Below are positions 55,218 through 63,091 of a stretch of DNA of 64,000 bases, in pieces. The stretch covers positions 310,001-374,000 of the forward strand of contig OZ241894.1 in the NCBI GenBank assembly GCA_965203575.1, in the 5' to 3' direction. Origin of the DNA: Aldehydirespirator sp965203575 (GTDB lineage: Bacteria; Actinomycetota; Acidimicrobiia; Acidimicrobiales; Aldehydirespiratoraceae). Both the position numbers and the translations under genes were made by a program. Position 1 is the stretch's first letter; each line of letters opens with the position of its first letter. The notes below the pieces were generated by a model. That model searched no databases and was not told the origin of the DNA. It saw only the letters and a program-made list of their open reading frames with translations.

Positions 55218-55955
55218 ATGGCCGATCCCGCTGCCGATCCCCTTCCCAACCCCGCTTCCGATCCCGCTTCCGATCCCGCTTCCGACCCGACGTCCCAGCC
55301 GGCCAGCGGCCAGTACTTCGAGACCGAGCCTCTGGTCGCGGCTGCACCGCGGACCATCGCCGTGAACGTCGGCGAGATGCAGTTGACGTTCGTGACCGAT
55401 TCAGGGGTGTTCTCGCCCGACCGGCTGGACGCGGGCACACGTCTGCTGCTGCTCGAGGCGCCGCCGCTGGGCGCCGGCGAACGGCGGGTGCTGGACCTGG
55501 GATGCGGCTGGGGTCCCATCGCCTGCATCGCCGGGCTGCGCTCTTCGGAGGCAAGGGTGCTGGCGGTGGACGTCAACGAGCGGGCGCTGAGCCTCACGGC
55601 CGGCAACGCCAAGCGCAACCGCGCCGGCAATGTGACGGTGGCGCGCCCCGACGAGGTGGACCCGGCGCACCGCTTCGACCGCATCCTCTGCAATCCCCCC
55701 ATCCGCGTCGGCAAGAACGCCCTTCACGGCTTGCTGGCCACCTGGCTCGACCGCCTCGCCACCGGCGGGCGGGCCCATCTCGTCGTGCATCGCCACCTCG
55801 GCAGCGACTCGCTGGCCCGATGGCTCACGAACCGGGGCCATGAAGTGGACCGGCTGGTATCGAGATCCGGTTACCGGCTCCTGGAGGTGCAGCCCCGCTC
55901 AGGCCGCGACGCACTGTCCGACCAGCCGGAGACCGCAGCCGACGGAGCACCATGA
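55218..55955 (+). CDS. RsmC-like methyltransferase
   Basis: A class I SAM methyltransferase of the RsmC/MTS group that acts on rRNA guanine N2 or related targets. 245 residues: QYFETEPLVAAAPRTIAV near 34-51, VFSPDRLDAGTRLLL, motif I VLDLGCGWGPIACIA near 92-106, and the catalytic NPPIRVGK near 155. A DPAS repeat (three 12-base units) makes up the N-terminal region. Its stop overlaps the next gene (ATGA). Confidence 0.9.
   Translation: MADPAADPLPNPASDPASDPASDPTSQPASGQYFETEPLVAAAPRTIAVNVGEMQLTFVTDSGVFSPDRLDAGTRLLLLEAPPLGAGERRVLDLGCGWGPIACIAGLRSSEARVLAVDVNERALSLTAGNAKRNRAGNVTVARPDEVDPAHRFDRILCNPPIRVGKNALHGLLATWLDRLATGGRAHLVVHRHLGSDSLARWLTNRGHEVDRLVSRSGYRLLEVQPRSGRDALSDQPETAADGAP
55254..55289 (+). 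repeat. Three tandem 12-bp units (Ala-Ser-Asp-Pro)
   Basis: GCTTCCGATCCC twice, then GCTTCCGACCCG. They are in frame in the methyltransferase N-terminus, so copy number can vary without a frameshift. Confidence 0.85.
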
Positions 55956-56488
55956 GCCAACTCGACTCCACCGGGCTGAAGCGTCTGCATCGCGAATGGC
56001 GAAGGCGTGGCCACCCACGGCTCGGCCTGATGCTGGACCGTGTGCAGAACCCCCTCAACATGGGGGCCATCGCACGAACCGCTTCTGCCGAGAGGGTGGA
56101 GCACCTGTACCTGATCGACTCTGCCTCGCCGGATGCGCCCAAGGCAGCGAAAACGGCCATGGGGACTGAGCGGTATCTCGCCTGGAGTGCATTCGACAAT
56201 CCGGCCTCGGCAATGGACACGGCCCGTCGCGACGGCTACCAGGTCGTGGCCGTGGAACTCGCCTCGGAGGCCCGGCCACTGCACGAGCTGGATCTCACCG
56301 GCGAGATCGTTCTGGCTCTCGGCAACGAGAATCACGGCCTGTCAGCGACCGCGCTGGAGAGCTGCGACGACGTGGGCTTCATCCCGCAGCTCGGTCGCGT
56401 CGGCTCCCTGAACGTGGCCGCCGCGACGGCAATCGCCGTATACGAGGCCCGCCGCCAGCAATGGACTCGGGGCCCCGATCATTCTTGA
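55952..56488 (+). CDS. TrmH-family RNA 2'-O-methyltransferase (SPOUT)
   Basis: A short SPOUT methyltransferase, 178 residues, like tRNA Gm18 methyltransferase: LMLDRVQNPLNMGAIARTAS (motif 1), IVLALGNENHGLS (motif 2) and GRVGSLNVAAATAIAVYE (motif 3). It overlaps the upstream methyltransferase gene by four bases. Its stop codon lies inside the left arm of the hairpin at 56482-56528. Confidence 0.9.
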   Translation: MSQLDSTGLKRLHREWRRRGHPRLGLMLDRVQNPLNMGAIARTASAERVEHLYLIDSASPDAPKAAKTAMGTERYLAWSAFDNPASAMDTARRDGYQVVAVELASEARPLHELDLTGEIVLALGNENHGLSATALESCDDVGFIPQLGRVGSLNVAAATAIAVYEARRQQWTRGPDHS

Positions 56489-56528
56489 CGTAGTTGTCCG
56501 CACTGGAGCAGCACAACTACGTCAAGAA
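56482..56528. terminator. Bidirectional hairpin terminator between trmH-like gene and priA
   Basis: TTCTTGACGTAGTTGT (56482-56497) and its exact complement (56513-56528) form a 16-base perfect stem with a 15-base loop between two convergent genes. The stop codon of the upstream gene is part of the stem. There is no T run. Confidence 0.8.
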
Positions 56529-56573
56529 CCGGCAAGCCGGCATCCGGGGCGCGGTCGGCATGGATCGAGCGGC

Positions 56574-58418
56574 TCAGGCCCGTAGCGGGTCCACCTCCAC
56601 CCGCAGCCGCTCTGGGGGCCGCGGCGTGGCGGCCAACAGGTCGAGCAACGGCTCGTGGGTAGGGGCCCGCAGCAGGTACTGGCCGTCGACGGGTCCGCGG
56701 ATGCTCACCGCGGTGTCGCCAGCTTCCTTGAGCGCCGCGATGAAGGCCTCTGCACCGGGGCCAGAGACCTTGGCCTGGGCGCTGAAGGGCGGCAGGCCCA
56801 GCGCCCGGCGGCGCTCGCGCTCCGCGGTGGTCGCGATGGACGGGTCGGCGAGCACCGCCGCCCGCACTACCGGATGGTCGGGCTGGCGAGTCTGCACCAT
56901 CAGGCGGCCCCCGTCCCGGCGTCCGCCCGCCAGACGGGCGCCCTGGGCCAGCAGGGCCAGCGCCTGCTCTGCTGCCCGCTGGCGCGGAGCCAGGAGTTCC
57001 TGATCAAAATCCAGGAACACAACCGCGGCCGATGACTGGAGGCGCCACAACACAGCCTCCGTGCCGATCACGATCCGCTCGCCGCCGACCCGGTCTGAGT
57101 CAGCGGTCAGCTCCCCGACCGGCTCTCCCATCAGCGCAGCCAACTCCTCGCGAGCTCGAGTGACACCCATACGTAGGTTGCGCAGCACCGTCGAGCCGCA
57201 CTGGGCGCACACCACTGGTCGACGCTCGCTGCCGTCGGCCGCCACCAGCTCGTTCTCGATGAGCCGCATCGGCATGCGACCGTCGGAAGTGCAGGCCAGC
57301 TCACCGCATGCCTTACAGGCCAGAAGGCGGGCCCGGCCCTTGCGGTTGAGCACCACCGCCACCCTGCCCCGGGCGGCGGCCAGGCGATCCCGCAGCCCCT
57401 CGGCGAACGGCCCGGACCGGACCGGATCGTCGAGCCTGCGGTCGAGCACATCGACAGCGGGCCAGCCGTCGCGCTCAGCCGACCGTCCGACCGTCCGAAG
57501 CTCGCCGGCCTCCAACGCCTCCAGCGTCGGAACCGGCGACGCCAGCACCGCCGGCACGCCCGCCCGTCGAGCCCGCTCCAAGGCCACATCGCGGGCGTGC
57601 CATGTGGGGGCTTGCTGACTCTGGAGGCGCTCGGAGTGCTCGTCGAGTACCACGACCGCGGCCAGCCGCGGCATCGGCATCCACACTGCGCTGCGGGTGC
57701 CTACCACCGTGGCTCCGGCCGCAGCCTGGGCCCAGTCGTCGAAGCCGAGCGGGGTCCGCCCATCATCGCGTCTCAGTTCCGCAGCTATGCGCCGGGTATC
57801 GGACCCCAGCGCGACCCGCACGCCCCCGTGTCGCAGATCGGCTGCCAAGCGCTGGGCGTCGGACGGGCCGGGCACGACGATCAGCGCGTCGCCCCGTCGG
57901 GCCGCGGCCCGAGCCACTGCCCGGCCGTCGTCGGCGGGCGGGCAGCGCAGCACGGTCACGGCATCCGGGCGGCCGAACAGCCCGTCATGCGGCTGGGTCG
58001 GACCCCCGCTCGCGGAACGGTGGCGCCGTTCCTGAGCCGGGCGGGTCACCACCCGGGGCGGGGACGCGGCGCGCAGCAGGTGCACCGTGCGCCCGGCCCA
58101 ACGCCACGCGGCCCAGTCAGCCAAGTCCACCATGTCTGCGGACGGACCCATGCCGGTGAGCTTGGCCAGCGGCTGGAGCTCGACGTCCGGAGGCGGATCG
58201 ACGCCCACGTCTGTGATCCAGCCTCGCAGCCGGCGACCGCCCAGGGTTATGCGCACGATCGAGCCCACGGCCAGCCGCCCGGCGCGCCCGTCAGCCTGCC
58301 AGGCGTCGGGGACGGCGTAGTCGAATTCCCTGTCGAGACCGACCACATCGGGCAGCACCCGAACGACCAGCCCCGGAGAGGCGCCGTCACTCGGCTCCCG
58401 GGCATCCTCGCCGGGCAC
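56574..58418 (-). CDS. priA: Primosomal protein PriA, helicase-dead actinobacterial type
   Basis: Restarts stalled replication forks. 614 residues: the DNA-binding start VVGLDREFDYAVP, a degenerate helicase core, zinc cysteines CKACGELAC ... CAQCG, a GTEAVLWRL segment, and the C-terminal ALGLPPFSAQAKV, all in PriA order. The Walker A GxxGxGKT is missing (RCPPADDGRAVARAAARRG in its place) and DEEH is replaced by LDEHSER, so ATP hydrolysis is not expected; this is known for actinobacterial PriA. The start was set at GTG 58418 because AGGAG is six bases before it; the frame opens further up to a CTG overlapping the metK stop. Confidence 0.88.
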   Translation of the reverse strand: MPGEDAREPSDGASPGLVVRVLPDVVGLDREFDYAVPDAWQADGRAGRLAVGSIVRITLGGRRLRGWITDVGVDPPPDVELQPLAKLTGMGPSADMVDLADWAAWRWAGRTVHLLRAASPPRVVTRPAQERRHRSASGGPTQPHDGLFGRPDAVTVLRCPPADDGRAVARAAARRGDALIVVPGPSDAQRLAADLRHGGVRVALGSDTRRIAAELRRDDGRTPLGFDDWAQAAAGATVVGTRSAVWMPMPRLAAVVVLDEHSERLQSQQAPTWHARDVALERARRAGVPAVLASPVPTLEALEAGELRTVGRSAERDGWPAVDVLDRRLDDPVRSGPFAEGLRDRLAAARGRVAVVLNRKGRARLLACKACGELACTSDGRMPMRLIENELVAADGSERRPVVCAQCGSTVLRNLRMGVTRAREELAALMGEPVGELTADSDRVGGERIVIGTEAVLWRLQSSAAVVFLDFDQELLAPRQRAAEQALALLAQGARLAGGRRDGGRLMVQTRQPDHPVVRAAVLADPSIATTAERERRRALGLPPFSAQAKVSGPGAEAFIAALKEAGDTAVSIRGPVDGQYLLRAPTHEPLLDLLAATPRPPERLRVEVDPLRA

Positions 58419-58471
58419 CGCCGGCTCCTCGGACGGCTCCTCGAAGGAGAGTTGGCCCTGCGAGCCGGAAC

Positions 58472-59653
58472 TCAGAGGCCGAGCGCCGACTTCAGATCGT
58501 CCAGGCGATCGGTGCTCTCCCAAGTGAACCGCCCATCCTCGCTGGGCCGGCCGAAGTGGCCGTAGCAGGCAGTCGGGGTGTAGATGGGATTGAGCAGGCC
58601 CAAGTCCCGAACGATGGCCGCGGGACGCAGGTCGAACACTTCCTTCACGGCTGTCACGATGCGGGCCCGGTCGACGGTCTCGGTGCCGAAGGTGTCGACC
58701 ATGAGCGAGAGCGGGTCTGCCATGCCGATGGCGTAGGACACCTGCAGCTCGCAGCGGGAGGCCGCGCCCGCGGCCACGATGTGCTTGGCCGCCCAGCGGG
58801 CCGCGTAGGCGGCGGAGCGGTCGACCTTGGAAGGATCCTTGCCCGAGAAGGCGCCGCCGCCGTGGCGGGACATGCCCCCGTAGGTGTCGACGATGATCTT
58901 GCGCCCGGTGAGACCCGTGTCGCCCTTCGGCCCGCCGATCTCGAACTTGCCGGTCGGGTTGACGAGCACGTCGTAGCCATCGTCGGCGAACTGCGGGCAC
59001 TGCTCGGCGATGACCGGCTCGATGATCTGCTCGGTGACGTCGGGGCGGATCATCCGGTCGCGGTCGATGCCGGTCCGGTGCTGGGTGGACACCAGGACGG
59101 CGTGCAGCCGCACCGGCCGGCTGCCCTCATACTCCAGGGTGACCTGAGTCTTGGCGTCGGGACCCAGGTAAGGGATCGTGCCGGCCCGCCGCACCTCGGC
59201 GTGGCGCTCGGCCAGCCGGTGTGCGAGATGGATCGGCAGGGGCATTCCGACGTCGGTCTCGTCGCAGGCGTAGCCGAACATCATCCCCTGGTCGCCCGCG
59301 CCCTGCTCGTACGGATCCCGGTCGGTGCGATCCACGCCCATGGCGATGTCGGGCGACTGGTCGCCGATGGCCACCACCACGCCGCAGGCGTCGCCGTCGA
59401 AACCGAAGGTGGCATTGTCGTACCCCGCGGCGCAGATCGTCCGGCGCACGATGCTCGGGATCTCCACGTAGGCCTCGGTACGGATCTCGCCCGACACCAC
59501 GGCCAGACCGGTGGTGAGCAGCGTCTCGCAGGCGACACGGCTGCCGGGGTCGGCGCCGAGCAGAGCGTCGAGGATGGCGTCGGATATCTGGTCGGCCATC
59601 TTGTCGGGGTGGCCCTCGGTGACCGACTCGGAGGTGAACATCCAGGTACTCAC
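58472..59653 (-). CDS. metK: S-adenosylmethionine synthase
   Basis: Makes SAM from methionine and ATP. 393 residues with GHPDKMADQISDAILD near 15-30, the hexapeptide GAGDQG near 117, and the phosphate-binding GGGAFSGKDPSKVDRSAAY near 265. It overlaps coaBC by four bases (ATGA), an operon order common in actinobacteria. Confidence 0.97.
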   Translation of the reverse strand: MSTWMFTSESVTEGHPDKMADQISDAILDALLGADPGSRVACETLLTTGLAVVSGEIRTEAYVEIPSIVRRTICAAGYDNATFGFDGDACGVVVAIGDQSPDIAMGVDRTDRDPYEQGAGDQGMMFGYACDETDVGMPLPIHLAHRLAERHAEVRRAGTIPYLGPDAKTQVTLEYEGSRPVRLHAVLVSTQHRTGIDRDRMIRPDVTEQIIEPVIAEQCPQFADDGYDVLVNPTGKFEIGGPKGDTGLTGRKIIVDTYGGMSRHGGGAFSGKDPSKVDRSAAYAARWAAKHIVAAGAASRCELQVSYAIGMADPLSLMVDTFGTETVDRARIVTAVKEVFDLRPAAIVRDLGLLNPIYTPTACYGHFGRPSEDGRFTWESTDRLDDLKSALGL

Positions 59654-60852
59654 GGGGCCTCCGCCATGAGCGCGACCACTTTGTCGAGCACGGACCGCGC
59701 CGCCTCGCGTTTGGTGGTCAGGGGGACATGGTGGCGGGCACCGTCAGCGGTGAACATCACGATCTCGTTGGTGTCATGGCCGAAACCGACCTGTTCCTTG
59801 GAGACGTCGTTGGCCACGATCACATCAAGGTTCTTGCTGCGCAACTTGTCGAGTGCGTTGGTTTCCAGATCCTCGGTCTCCGCCGCGAAACCGACCAGCA
59901 CCTGGCCGGGCGGCTTGGAGGCGCCAAGCGACGCCAGGATGTCGTGGGTGGGCTCGAGTTCCAGCGGGGGCACGCCCTGCCCCTTCTTGATCTTGGTGCC
60001 CGCGGGGTTCGCAGGGCGGAAGTCGGCGACCGCGGCAGCCATCACCACCGCGTCGGCACCGGAGGCCTCCAATTCGACGGCGGCAGCCATCTCTGCGGCC
60101 GTCTCCACCGCCACCACCCGAGCGGCGGCCGGCGCCCGATCGGGTTCTGTGGTGACGAGCACAACTTCGGCCCCGCGGGCCGCGGCCTCGGATGCGACGG
60201 CCGAGCCCTGCTTGCCCGACGAGCGGTTGCCCACGTATCGCACTGCGTCTATCGGTTCGCGGGTTCCGCCCGAGGTGACCAGCACTCGCCGGCCGGCCAG
60301 ATCCTGGGGGGTCAGCACCGCCTCGACCGCGGCCACGATCTCAGCCGGCTCCGCCATCCGGCCCGATCCGATGTCGCCGCCCGCGAGGGGACCCTCCACC
60401 GGCCCCACGATGGTCACGTCCCGCTCGGCCAGCACCGCCATGTTCTCCTGCACCGACGGCTGCTCCCACATCTCGGTGTGCATGGCAGGAGCCACGATCA
60501 CCGGCGCCCGGGTGGCCAGCAGGGTGGCGGTGAGAATGTCGCCGGAGCGCCCCGTACGCAGGTCCGAGATCAGTCGGGCCGTGGCCGGGCACACGACGAC
60601 GGCGTCGGCTCGCTGGCCGAGACTGGTGTGAGGGATGGCCGAGGAGGGGTCCTTCCACAGCGACGTGACCGCCGGCTCCGACGCCAGCGCCGAGAAGGTC
60701 GTCTCCCCCATCATCCGCAGTGCTCCCGCGGTGAGCACGGGAACGACATGGGCCCCGGCACCGACCAGCCGCCGGCACACCTCCGCCGCCTTGTAGGCAG
60801 CGATGCCGCCGGTGACGCCGAGCACGATGCGCCGGCCTCGCAGAGGGCTCAT
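59650..60852 (-). CDS. coaBC: Phosphopantothenoylcysteine synthetase/decarboxylase
   Basis: Two steps of coenzyme A synthesis in one 400-residue protein. The N-terminal CoaC flavin domain has VLGVTGGIAAYKA near 11-23, VVCPATARLI near 87, PAMHTEMW near 120 and SGRMAEP near 163. The C-terminal CoaB domain has RRVLVTSGGTREPIDAVRY near 190, GNRSSGKQG and the KIKKGQGVPPLELEPTHDIL loop. Its stop overlaps the metK start. Confidence 0.96.
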   Translation of the reverse strand: MSPLRGRRIVLGVTGGIAAYKAAEVCRRLVGAGAHVVPVLTAGALRMMGETTFSALASEPAVTSLWKDPSSAIPHTSLGQRADAVVVCPATARLISDLRTGRSGDILTATLLATRAPVIVAPAMHTEMWEQPSVQENMAVLAERDVTIVGPVEGPLAGGDIGSGRMAEPAEIVAAVEAVLTPQDLAGRRVLVTSGGTREPIDAVRYVGNRSSGKQGSAVASEAAARGAEVVLVTTEPDRAPAAARVVAVETAAEMAAAVELEASGADAVVMAAAVADFRPANPAGTKIKKGQGVPPLELEPTHDILASLGASKPPGQVLVGFAAETEDLETNALDKLRSKNLDVIVANDVSKEQVGFGHDTNEIVMFTADGARHHVPLTTKREAARSVLDKVVALMAEAP

Positions 60853-60864
60853 GGCGCGCGCCCG

Positions 60865-61266
60865 TCAGGCGCCGACGTCGCCGGCAGACTCGAAGGACTT
60901 GGCGGCGGCCAGACCAGGCTCCGGGTCGCTGACGTCCTGCAGGTGGGCACCCTCGGGGGAGCCCGCCTGCTCGGCCAGCAGTTCCGAAGCCTCCATGGCC
61001 TCGGCCGCTTCGGCCTCGGGATCGATCTCGACCGCCTCGATCTTGCCCGCGGCGACCTCCTCGAGTGCGATCGACAGCGGCTTGGACGACGTGGAGATCA
61101 CCTGGGGAGGCACGGACGCTCCGATTCCACCGCCCAACTGGCCCAGGTAATTGGTGATCTCGCGGCTTCTCATGGCAGCCAGAGTCACGAGCACGAACTT
61201 GGACTCTGTCCGGTCGAGAAGATCCTCGATGGCCGGGGTCATCATCGTGTCGTAGCCGTGGGCCAT
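60865..61266 (-). CDS. rpoZ: RNA polymerase omega subunit
   Basis: Helps assemble RNA polymerase. The N-terminal part MAHGYDTMMTPAIEDLLDRT and LVTLAAMRSREITNY is the omega pattern, and the GGGIGASVPPQV to KPLSIALEEVAAGKI stretch completes the fold. The last ~50 residues are an Ala/Glu-rich tail. The ATG at 61266 has GGAG six bases upstream; the frame starts earlier but lacks support. 133 residues. Confidence 0.92.
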   Translation of the reverse strand: MAHGYDTMMTPAIEDLLDRTESKFVLVTLAAMRSREITNYLGQLGGGIGASVPPQVISTSSKPLSIALEEVAAGKIEAVEIDPEAEAAEAMEASELLAEQAGSPEGAHLQDVSDPEPGLAAAKSFESAGDVGA

Positions 61267-61361
61267 GGCGCGCTCCGCTGGATCTGGCGACTGGGGGCGC
61301 TTCACGCTACCAGCCACGACCGCGGTTGCGGACGTATGGAACCGACCGCGCGAGCCTGTGG

Positions 61362-61934
61362 TCAGGGTTGCACGCAGCGTCGAGCACGGTCGGCTGCGAT
61401 CAAGCTCTCGATGGCTCGAACAGCCCGGCTCACCTCGTCATTCACCACTATCTCGTAGCCCATCTCCTCCGCTTCAGCCCGCTCTGAGGCTGTCTTCTCC
61501 ATTCGTCGAGCCACCGTCGCGGCGTCGTCACCCCGGTTCTCGAGGCGCTTTCGCTGGTGCTCGCGGCTGGGCGCGTCGACGAACACCAGCACGGCGTCGG
61601 GCACCAGCTCCCTCACCTGCCGTCCCCCGCGGACGTCGATCTCGAGCAGGACGTCCGCTCCCTCGGGAGGGTCGGGAACCGGAGTGCCCTGGAGGTAGTC
61701 CAGGAACTCGACCCACTCCAGGAAGCCGCCCCGATCGATGGCGGCCTCGAACGTGGCGCGATCCACGAAGCGGTATGCCTCGGCCGGCTCTGCCGGCCGG
61801 CGAGGCCGGGTCGTCCAGGACCTTGACAACCACAGGCACGGGTCACGGGCGAGCAACTGCTCGACGATCGTGCCCTTGCCTACGCCTCCCGGTCCGGAGA
61901 CGATGACGACAGAGCGGCCCTCGAGGGAGGTCAC
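61362..61934 (-). CDS. gmk: Guanylate kinase
   Basis: Turns GMP into GDP. 190 residues with the P-loop SGPGGVGKGT near 13-22, SRSWTTRPRRP near 37 (GMP binding), YRFVDRATFEA, FLEWVEFLDYLQGTP, DVLLEIDVRGGRQV and the lid R(R)MEKTASERAEAE. The usual place of rpoZ-coaBC just downstream is kept. Confidence 0.96.
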   Translation of the reverse strand: MTSLEGRSVVIVSGPGGVGKGTIVEQLLARDPCLWLSRSWTTRPRRPAEPAEAYRFVDRATFEAAIDRGGFLEWVEFLDYLQGTPVPDPPEGADVLLEIDVRGGRQVRELVPDAVLVFVDAPSREHQRKRLENRGDDAATVARRMEKTASERAEAEEMGYEIVVNDEVSRAVRAIESLIAADRARRCVQP

Positions 61935-61962
61935 CCCCGCGAGGCTACCGACCCGGTACTAG

Positions 61963-62274
61963 TCAGCCGAAGGCGTCAAGTAGTTGGCTCCGCTGCCGGC
62001 TGCCGAGCCCGCGCAGGCGGCGGTTCTCGGATATCCCGATCGCCTCCATCGCCCTGCGGGCCTTCACCTTGCCCACGCCGGGCAGGGACTCGATCACAGC
62101 CAGAACCTTCATCTTGCCGACGGTGTCGTCGTCCAGCCGGCCGAGGAGGTCCGAGAGGGAGATGTCACCGGCCTTGAGCTGTCCGCGGAGTTCGGCCCGC
62201 TCGCGGCGGACCTTGGCCGCCTTGACCAGGGCCTCGCGCCTGACTTCATCGGAAATGGAAAACGGTTGAGCCAT
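61963..62274 (-). CDS. mihF: Integration host factor, actinobacterial type
   Basis: A small nucleoid protein found in actinobacteria, needed for DNA compaction and for phage integration in mycobacteria. 103 residues: EALVKAAKVRRERAELRGQL helix, SDLLGRLDDDTVGKMKV, then the helix-two-turn-helix ESLPGVGKVKARRAMEAIGI and the RRLRGLGSRQRSQL end. The -10 TAATCT is only eight bases before the ATG, so the mRNA is probably leaderless; no ribosome binding site is visible. Confidence 0.95.
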   Translation of the reverse strand: MAQPFSISDEVRREALVKAAKVRRERAELRGQLKAGDISLSDLLGRLDDDTVGKMKVLAVIESLPGVGKVKARRAMEAIGISENRRLRGLGSRQRSQLLDAFG

Positions 62275-62282
62275 GGGCGGTG

Positions 62283-62311
62283 AGATTAGCCAATGTGACG
62301 CGGATTTGCCA
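62283..62311 (-). promoter_or_regulatory. Promoter of mihF, probably leaderless
   Basis: Minus strand: TGGCAA (62306-62311), 17 bases, TAATCT (62283-62288), then eight bases to the mihF ATG. The RNA start would fall on or next to the start codon. Confidence 0.55.
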
Positions 62312-62365
62312 CCATTTCATCGAATTGGGTCTGCCGGTATCTGCGCATCTGCGGGGCAGAAAGTC

Positions 62366-63091
62366 TCACTGCTGGAGGCTGCGGTGCAGGCGCTCGGCGG
62401 CCTCGAGGGGATCGGCGGCCCTGGTCACCGGCCTGCCGACGACCAGCAAGTCTGCACCGGCGGCCAGCGCCTGGACCGGTGAGGCCACCCGCCGCTGGTC
62501 GTCCACCGAGTCCCCGGCCAGCCGGATGCCGGGAACGGCCCGGAGGAGTTCGGGCCGGACATGACGGGTCGCGGTCAGGTCAGGGGCGGCGCAGACCACG
62601 CCCGCGCAGGCGGCCTCGAATGCCATCTCCATGCGCTGGGCGACCAGGTCGCGGGTGGCGGCGACTTGGGCTTCGCTGGTCAGCACCGTCACGGCCAGCA
62701 CACCCGCAGGGCGGGTCGCGCCGGCGGCCAGACCCTCGGCTCCGGCCCGCAGCATCTCGACACCACCGGCGGCATGCACCGTCAGGTACGAGACGCCCAA
62801 CTCTCCCACCACCCGGGCCGCCCGGGCCACGGTGTTGGGGATGTCGTGGAGCTTGAGGTCGCAGAACACGTCATATCCGAGGTCGATCATGGCTCCTATC
62901 GCCTCGGGGCCCGCCGCGGTGTAGAGCTCCAATCCGATCTTGGCGACCCGGAAATGCCCGACCAGCGAGCGGGCAAGGCGGGAGGCCGCCACCAGATCGT
63001 CGACGTCGAGCGCCAGAGCGAGACGGTCGCGGACCGGCCCTGTGCGGGAGGCGCCTCCACCGCTCGTGGAGGCGGACATCGCTTCATCCAT
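62366..63091 (-). CDS. pyrF: Orotidine 5'-phosphate decarboxylase
   Basis: Last step of UMP synthesis. 241 residues with LALALDVDD near 25, VAKIGLELYTAAGPE near 50, the catalytic DLKLHDIPNT near 78-87, VTVHAAGG-like SYLTVHAAGGVEML, and a C-terminal VVGRPVTRAADP phosphate site. It overlaps pyrD by eight bases. Confidence 0.95.
   Translation of the reverse strand: MDEAMSASTSGGGASRTGPVRDRLALALDVDDLVAASRLARSLVGHFRVAKIGLELYTAAGPEAIGAMIDLGYDVFCDLKLHDIPNTVARAARVVGELGVSYLTVHAAGGVEMLRAGAEGLAAGATRPAGVLAVTVLTSEAQVAATRDLVAQRMEMAFEAACAGVVCAAPDLTATRHVRPELLRAVPGIRLAGDSVDDQRRVASPVQALAAGADLLVVGRPVTRAADPLEAAERLHRSLQQ

Noticed and set aside
58419..58473. CTG overlapping the metK stop as priA start
   Set aside because: A GTG at 58418 with AGGAG at ideal spacing is a better start, and the residues before it are low-complexity.
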